A model generated the notes under the pieces. The model was given only the letters and a program-made list of their open reading frames with translations. It was not told where the DNA came from and did no database searches. From NCBI GenBank assembly GCA_903881065.1, contig CAIRRW010000060.1:1-10532 (forward strand): a stretch of DNA of 10,532 bases. The letters are read 5' to 3'. The position numbers were made by a program, and so were the translations under genes. The DNA is from an uncultured Bacteroidota bacterium. Its GTDB lineage: Bacteria; Bacteroidota; Bacteroidia; 2-12-FULL-35-15. This document shows positions 6,051 to 10,532 of this stretch, piece by piece; the stretch's first letter is position 1, and the number at the start of each line of letters is the position of its first letter.

Positions 6051-6057
6051 AGTTTTG
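6027..6057 (+). promoter_or_regulatory. Bacteroidota-type promoter of the efflux operon
   Basis: TTTG at 6027-6030 and TAGTTTTG at 6050-6057, separated by 19 bp, match the Bacteroidota housekeeping consensus TTTG-N19-TAnnTTTG at every fixed base. Transcription should start near 6062, giving a leader of about 20 bases before the tetR ATG at 6084. It is the only complete promoter I find ahead of the four genes tetR, tolC-like, adaptor and RND. Confidence 0.75.
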
Positions 6058-6083
6058 CACCCCGAAATTAAAAGCTATAAAAA

Positions 6084-6698
6084 ATGGAAATTAAGGATAG
6101 GATTTTATTGGGCGCTCAGGAACTGTTTTTTAAGTACGGAATAAAGAGCATAACAATGGACGATATTGCAAAACACCTAGCAATATCAAAAAAAACGATT
6201 TATCATTCCTTCGCAGATAAAAATGAATTAGTAGAAACACTTTTGTCAAATAGTTTGAAAAAGGATGAAAATGAATTTAACGAAATACATGATGGCGCAG
6301 CAAATGTAATAGAAGAGGTAATGAATTTGATGAAACACATGGGTAAAATGTTTGCTAAAGTAAATCCAAATATATTTTACGATTTACAGAAATATCATCC
6401 CGGAGCATGGAATAAATTCAAAAGTTTCAAAGAAGACTGCATGGCAAAAATGGTGGAGCAATCTATTAAAAGAGGTATAAAAGAAGGGTTGGTGCGAACA
6501 GATGTGAATGCTAAAATTCTTGCAAAGTTGAGGATTGAACAAATTGAAATGGGTTTTAATCCAGATATTTTTCCTCCCGATAAATTTAAAATGGTAGACG
6601 TACAGGTTACTTTATTAGATCATTTTTTACTTGGAATATGTACAATAAAGGGCCATAAGTTATTTAACAAGTATAAAGAAGTAACTGAGGATGAATAA
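6084..6698 (+). CDS. TetR/AcrR-family transcriptional regulator
   Basis: This is a one-component repressor of 204 residues, a usual length for the family. The N-terminal domain (about 1-50) is classic: KDRILLGAQELFFKYGIKSITMDDIAKHLAISKKTIYHSFADKNELV. Its helix-turn-helix lies at about 25-45 and the YHSF..K.EL stretch follows. The rest is an all-helical ligand-binding and dimerisation domain that shows no specific ligand motif. It is the first gene of an operon with a TolC-like channel (42-bp gap), an adaptor and an RND pump, so it most likely senses a toxic compound and derepresses the pump and itself. The dyad over its promoter (6019-6050) supports autorepression. Putting the regulator first, in the same direction as the pump genes, is common in Bacteroidota. 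Confidence 0.93.
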   Translation: MEIKDRILLGAQELFFKYGIKSITMDDIAKHLAISKKTIYHSFADKNELVETLLSNSLKKDENEFNEIHDGAANVIEEVMNLMKHMGKMFAKVNPNIFYDLQKYHPGAWNKFKSFKEDCMAKMVEQSIKRGIKEGLVRTDVNAKILAKLRIEQIEMGFNPDIFPPDKFKMVDVQVTLLDHFLLGICTIKGHKLFNKYKEVTEDE

Positions 6699-6740
6699 TA
6701 ATACTGATTCTAAAAACGAACAACTTAACCACAATAAAAT

Positions 6741-8132
6741 ATGAAGAAAACAATTGGAATAATCGGGTTGATAATAATAACCTTAAATAGTTTCGGGCAA
6801 GCGAAAAACAACTTTTCGTTTTCAGTAAAACAAGCTGTAGAATATGCTATGCAAAATCAAAATGATATCAAAAATGCAGCGTTAGATGATGAAATAGCAA
6901 GAAAAAACGTGAAAGAAATCAGAGGAATGGGCCTTCCTCAAATTAATACAAGTTTTGATTTAAAGGATTTCGAAGAAATTCCTACTCAGGTTTTGCCTGA
7001 TTTTATCAGCCCTTCCGTTTATCAAATAAATCAATATGCATTTGGTCTAACACCCCGAGCACCTTTACCTTCCGGTGATGGAGTTCCTGTAAAATTTGGA
7101 ACACAATATCAAGGTGCTGCCGGATTTGATGCCAACCAGTTATTATTTAGTTCTGATTATATACTCGGACTGAAAGCTGCAAAAGTATTTATTGAGATAT
7201 CTTCAAGAAACTTACAGCGAAGCAAGATTGAAACAACATCTACTGTTAGTAAAGCATATTATATGGTACTAATAAGTAATGAGCGCGAAAAACTAATGGA
7301 CGCTAATATTACGCGAGTTAAAAAGACAATGGATGACACAAAAGCATTAATGGATAATGGATTTGTAGAGAAAATTGACTACCAAAGAATAACAGTAACT
7401 TATAATAATTTATTAATTGAACAGGATAAAATAAAACGCTTATTAACAGTTGGAACATATCTTTTAAAATATCAGATGGGAATGGATGTGAATACAGACC
7501 TGACATTGACAGATAAGTTGGAAGACGTTAAATTAGATATTGCTCCGCTTATCCAGTCAGATAAATTCGATTATTCCAAGAGAGTTGAATATGGAATTTT
7601 TGAAACTCAGGAGAAATTAGCATTACTAGATTTAAAACGTCAACGATTATCCTTCCTTCCAACAGCGTTTCTATATGCCAATTTAACTGGTAATGCCTAC
7701 AGAAATGATTTTACAATATTTGATACTTATAGACCATGGTACCCTACAGCATTAATAGGAGGGACTATTAAGTTGCCAATATTCACGGGACTTCAGCGCA
7801 ACTATAAAATGCAAGAAAGAAAACTTTCTCTGCAAAAAGCTCAAAACAATATGGATTTTATTAAAAAGAGCATTGATTTGGATTTAGCTTCTTCATCTGC
7901 AAACCTTACCAATGCTGCTGCTTCACTTGAAAATCAAAAGAAGAATATCACACTTGCGGAAGATGTTGTGAGTGTTTCAAAAAAGAAATATGACCAGGGT
8001 GTTGGAAGTAATTTGGAAATTGTAACAGCAGAAACTGCATTGAAAGAAGCACAGACAAATTATTATAATGCCTTATATGATGCAATAGTAGCCAAATTGG
8101 ATTATGATAAAGCAACCGGAAATTTAAAATAG
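6741..8132 (+). CDS. TolC-family outer membrane efflux protein
   Basis: This is the outer membrane channel of a tripartite efflux system: a trimer with a beta barrel in the outer membrane and a long alpha-helical tunnel in the periplasm. The 463 residues begin with a Sec signal peptide (MKKTIGIIGLIIITLNSFGQA, cleavage probably after the final A, residue 21). The mature protein opens with FSFSVKQAVEYAMQNQNDIKNA, the usual first helix of the OEP domain. The two OEP repeats follow. The second ends with KKKYDQGVGSNLEIVTAETALKEAQTNYYNALYDAIVAKLDYDKATG, a very typical close. There is no lipobox, unlike OprM-type members. It lies 42 bp after tetR and 56 bp before the adaptor gene. Each of these genes starts after an A-rich AATAAAAT sequence rather than a Shine-Dalgarno site. 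Confidence 0.94.
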   Translation: MKKTIGIIGLIIITLNSFGQAKNNFSFSVKQAVEYAMQNQNDIKNAALDDEIARKNVKEIRGMGLPQINTSFDLKDFEEIPTQVLPDFISPSVYQINQYAFGLTPRAPLPSGDGVPVKFGTQYQGAAGFDANQLLFSSDYILGLKAAKVFIEISSRNLQRSKIETTSTVSKAYYMVLISNEREKLMDANITRVKKTMDDTKALMDNGFVEKIDYQRITVTYNNLLIEQDKIKRLLTVGTYLLKYQMGMDVNTDLTLTDKLEDVKLDIAPLIQSDKFDYSKRVEYGIFETQEKLALLDLKRQRLSFLPTAFLYANLTGNAYRNDFTIFDTYRPWYPTALIGGTIKLPIFTGLQRNYKMQERKLSLQKAQNNMDFIKKSIDLDLASSSANLTNAAASLENQKKNITLAEDVVSVSKKKYDQGVGSNLEIVTAETALKEAQTNYYNALYDAIVAKLDYDKATGNLK

Positions 8133-8188
8133 CAGACAAATAAATTATAATAACCTAAATCATTTTTAATAAATCAATTCAATAAAAT

Positions 8189-9292
8189 ATGAAAAAAATA
8201 ATTTTAGTATTAGGAACAATCTCAATATTAGCATCATGTTCAAAGCCAACAGATAAAAAGGCAGAGCTTGATGCACTTAAAAAACAAGAAGCAGAAATCA
8301 AAACAAAAATTGCAGTATTGGAAGCGGAAATAAATGCGAAGGATTCTGTACAGAGCGGAATTGCTGTGGCTGTATCCACCTTGAAAGCTGAAACATTCAA
8401 AAACTATATTGACATATTGGGAAGAGTTGACGCTGATGAAAATGTAAGTATAAGCTCTGAAATGCCGGGAACAATCACAAAAATAAATGTGAAAGTGGGT
8501 GACAAAGTAAATAAAGGGGATGTGCTTGCAGAGACTGATGCACGTGCTATTAATCAACAGTTATCGGATTTGCAAACGAATGCTGATTTGGTTAATCAGA
8601 TATTTGATAAACAAAAAAATCTTTGGGAGCAAAAGATAGGAACTGAAGTTCAGTTTTTACAGGCCAAAACAAACAAGGAAAGCATGGAAAAAAAGTTGGC
8701 AACCTTACAGGAACAATTGCGTATGTCAAAAATTATTTCTCCAATAAGTGGTACTGTTGATGCCGTTGATATTAAGCTTGGACAAATGACAGCTCCAGGG
8801 ATGCCTTCGATACGTGTTATTAATTATTCGAATTTGAAAGTGAAGGCGGATGTTGCAGAAAGTTATGCTTCAAAAATTAAAAGTGGCAGCGAAGTTATTG
8901 TTCGCTTTCCTGATACCAATGATTCATTAATAACAAAAGTAAATTTTGTTTCGCGTTCAATTAATACAAATACACGTTCGTTTTCTGTGGAAGTTTTGTT
9001 GGATGATAAAAAAGAATACCATCCAAATATGGCTGCCCGCTTGAACATAAACGATTATCAATCGGCAACACCGGTGATTAAAGTTCCTGTAAAAACAATT
9101 CAGAAAGATGAAAATAATTTATCATTTGTATATGTTGCCGAAGGAAATAATGCTAAAAAACATCTGGTAACATTAGGAAAGGAATATGGCGGACAGGCTG
9201 AAATTACAAATGGTTTGAAAGAAGGTGATGCATTAGTTGTTGCCGGATATGATGTAGTAACAGATGGTGCAGCTATTGTTTACAAAAAGTAA
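8189..9292 (+). CDS. RND efflux periplasmic adaptor (HlyD/AcrA family), lipoprotein
   Basis: This membrane-fusion protein links the inner membrane pump to the TolC channel. The 367 residues start with a lipoprotein signal whose lipobox is LASC at 14-17, so Cys17 should be lipidated. A short charged coiled coil (about 22-52, ELDALKKQEAEIKTKIAVLEAEI) follows and separates the anchor from the fold. Then come the first lipoyl half (about 86-118, SSEMPGTITKINVKVGDKVNKGDVL), a helical hairpin (about 120-178), the second lipoyl half (about 182-205, IISPISGTVDAVDIKLGQ), the beta barrel and the membrane-proximal domain ending in GLKEGDALVVAGYDVVTDGA. All parts are present and the length is normal. The gap to the RND gene is 84 bp. 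Confidence 0.95.
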   Translation: MKKIILVLGTISILASCSKPTDKKAELDALKKQEAEIKTKIAVLEAEINAKDSVQSGIAVAVSTLKAETFKNYIDILGRVDADENVSISSEMPGTITKINVKVGDKVNKGDVLAETDARAINQQLSDLQTNADLVNQIFDKQKNLWEQKIGTEVQFLQAKTNKESMEKKLATLQEQLRMSKIISPISGTVDAVDIKLGQMTAPGMPSIRVINYSNLKVKADVAESYASKIKSGSEVIVRFPDTNDSLITKVNFVSRSINTNTRSFSVEVLLDDKKEYHPNMAARLNINDYQSATPVIKVPVKTIQKDENNLSFVYVAEGNNAKKHLVTLGKEYGGQAEITNGLKEGDALVVAGYDVVTDGAAIVYKK

Positions 9293-9376
9293 TAGGCCAA
9301 AAGTAATCACACTGAATTAATAATTTACAATCCTGAGATACACGTTGTGTTCGACGGAAAAAAATAAAATTAAGAT

Positions 9377-10480
9377 ATGAAGATAAGAGAATTTAAACCG
9401 TCGAGCTGGGCGATAGATAATAAAATAAGTATTTATGTGTTTACTATTATCCTTTGCTTTGCAGGGGTAATGTCATACAACTCACTTCCAAAAGAAAGTT
9501 TCCCTGACATTGTTATTCCAACAATTTATGTAAATACTGTTTACTTTGGCAATTCACCTACCAATATTGAAAACCTGGTAACAAAGCCAATAGAGAAGCA
9601 ATTGAAATCTATTTCGGGTGTTAAAAAATTAAACTCAAATTCTTTGCAGGATGTCTCTGTAATTATGGTTGAATTTAATACCGATGTAAATGTTGCTGTT
9701 GCAAAACAAAAGGTGAAAGATGCAGTGGATAAAGCCGCAACGGACTTGCCGAAAGATTTAACAGCACAACCTAATGTATTGGAAGTTGCCTTTTCCGACA
9801 TGCCGATTATGTATGTAAACCTTGCAGGAAATATTGATTTGAACAAACTTAAAGTGTATGGAGATGCATTAAAAGATAAGATTGAATCGATGAAACAAAT
9901 TTCCAAAGTAGTTATGGTTGGCGGCTTAGAACGCGAGATTCAAGTAAATGTTGATATGTATAAATTGCAGGCTGCTACACTAACTTTGGGTGATATTCAA
10001 CGTGCGATTGGTTCTGAAAATTTAAATATGTCAGGAGGCTTGGTGCCAATGGACGGCATGAAAAGAAACCTTACAGTGAAAGCAGAATTTAAATCTGTTG
10101 AGGAAATAAAAAATCTTGTTATTAATTCTCCTACAAACGCAAAGCTTTATTTGAAAGACATTGCAGATGTTGTTGATGCAACTCACGAGCAGGAAAGTTA
10201 TGCACGACTAGCAGGGAAAAATGTAATTACATTAAATATTGTAAAACGTTCGGGAGAAAATTTGATTGAAGCTTCGGATAAAATAATTGCGACTATAAAG
10301 CAAATGCAGGAAACAAAAGAACTTCCTTCTAACCTAACGGTTACTGTTACTGGAGATCAATCAGAAAAAACAAGAACTACGCTGCATGATTTGATAAATA
10401 CAATTATCATTGGATTTATTTTGGTAACATTTATCCTGATGTTTTTTATGGGCGTTAATAATGCACGCGGTGCAACTTAG
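9377..10480 (+). CDS. RND efflux transporter (AcrB-like), N-terminal part; frame cut by a foreign sequence
   Basis: This is the inner membrane proton-driven pump of the tripartite system. Only 367 of the roughly 1000-1050 residues expected are present. Membrane helix 1 is at about 18-35, followed by LPKESFPDI (37-45) at the start of the porter domain. Porter subdomains PN1 and PN2 follow with typical phrases (PIEKQLKSISGVKKLNSNS, VAVAKQKVKDAVDKA), and membrane helix 2 is at about 342-359 (IIIGFILVTFILMFFMGV). The family continues NALxVALSVPLS here, but the frame reads NNA-RGAT-stop. Coding similarity is lost after A363 (bases 10463-10465), and the remaining bases read as another gene on the minus strand. 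The stop at 10478-10480 is therefore probably not a real end. The sequence looks like a multidrug-type rather than a metal-type RND, but the substrate cannot be told. Confidence 0.9.
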   Translation: MKIREFKPSSWAIDNKISIYVFTIILCFAGVMSYNSLPKESFPDIVIPTIYVNTVYFGNSPTNIENLVTKPIEKQLKSISGVKKLNSNSLQDVSVIMVEFNTDVNVAVAKQKVKDAVDKAATDLPKDLTAQPNVLEVAFSDMPIMYVNLAGNIDLNKLKVYGDALKDKIESMKQISKVVMVGGLEREIQVNVDMYKLQAATLTLGDIQRAIGSENLNMSGGLVPMDGMKRNLTVKAEFKSVEEIKNLVINSPTNAKLYLKDIADVVDATHEQESYARLAGKNVITLNIVKRSGENLIEASDKIIATIKQMQETKELPSNLTVTVTGDQSEKTRTTLHDLINTIIIGFILVTFILMFFMGVNNARGAT

Positions 10481-10502
10481 ATTTAAGCATGGTTCTTTGC
10501 AT
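10464..10502 (-). CDS. panD: Start of aspartate 1-decarboxylase PanD (proteobacterial type), partial
   Basis: On the minus strand from ATG 10502 the bases read MQRTMLKSKLHRV, which matches the highly conserved start of PanD (for example RTMLKSKIHRA in mycobacteria and MQR-MLKSKIHR in beta-proteobacteria). PanD is a pyruvoyl enzyme that makes beta-alanine for pantothenate. After V13 the frame runs into the RND sequence and stops, so the self-cleavage site near residue 25 is missing. A TAA at 10509-10507 may end an upstream gene. Bacteroidota PanD starts differently as I recall (MQIEV-KSKIHR), and the local G+C (about 45% over the last 67 bases) is higher than in the RND gene. Only 13 residues support this, but they are diagnostic. 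It is best read as DNA from another organism joined to the contig. Confidence 0.6.
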
Positions 10503-10532
10503 GTGCTTAACCGTTCTTGAAATGGGAGTGCA

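Noticed and set aside
10484..10510. TTAAGCA ... TGCTTAA inverted repeat near the right end as the tip of an insertion sequence
   Set aside because: The same bases read as the conserved start of panD on the minus strand, which explains the sequence better. No transposase or target duplication is seen.

Overview
The window looks like a short contig, or the end of one, from a Bacteroidota (Bacteroidetes) bacterium, probably of the Chitinophagales/Sphingobacteriales type. The evidence is AT-rich DNA, A-rich translation starts without Shine-Dalgarno sites, a TTTG-N19-TAnnTTTG promoter, an FtsH with a glycine-rich linker, and a gene neighbourhood (ftsH, rsfS, birA, then an SRPBCC protein, pyrE, a NUDIX hydrolase) that I recall as typical of the phylum. 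No rRNA, tRNA, CRISPR array or insertion sequence was seen.

Layout: positions 1-1529 (minus strand) hold rsfS followed by a left-truncated ftsH. birA (plus) diverges from them and converges with an SRPBCC-fold gene, overlapping it by 8 bp. That gene lies directly downstream of pyrE (minus). Divergent from pyrE is a tight pair (plus), a NUDIX hydrolase and a coiled-coil DUF2130 protein with a nuclease-like signature. The gene-poor stretch 5386-6083 carries a degenerate 21-bp tandem array (5543-5857). Its two ends form a 39-bp inverted repeat with one mismatch. A good Bacteroidota promoter overlaid by an 8-bp dyad comes next and drives a TetR regulator, a TolC-family outer membrane protein, a lipoprotein periplasmic adaptor and an RND pump. 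Together these make a complete tripartite efflux operon, apart from the cut-off pump.

The right end is not what it first seems. The RND frame stops just after its second membrane helix. The last ~65 bases read, on the minus strand, as the start of a proteobacterial-type aspartate decarboxylase (PanD, starting MQRTMLKSKLHRV). The switch falls at a TGCA shared by both sequences, so the RND 'stop codon' is most likely an artefact of a chimeric join.

The least explained element is the 21-bp array with its inverted ends. The rest is ordinary housekeeping plus an efflux operon. I found no clear new defence or mobile system.
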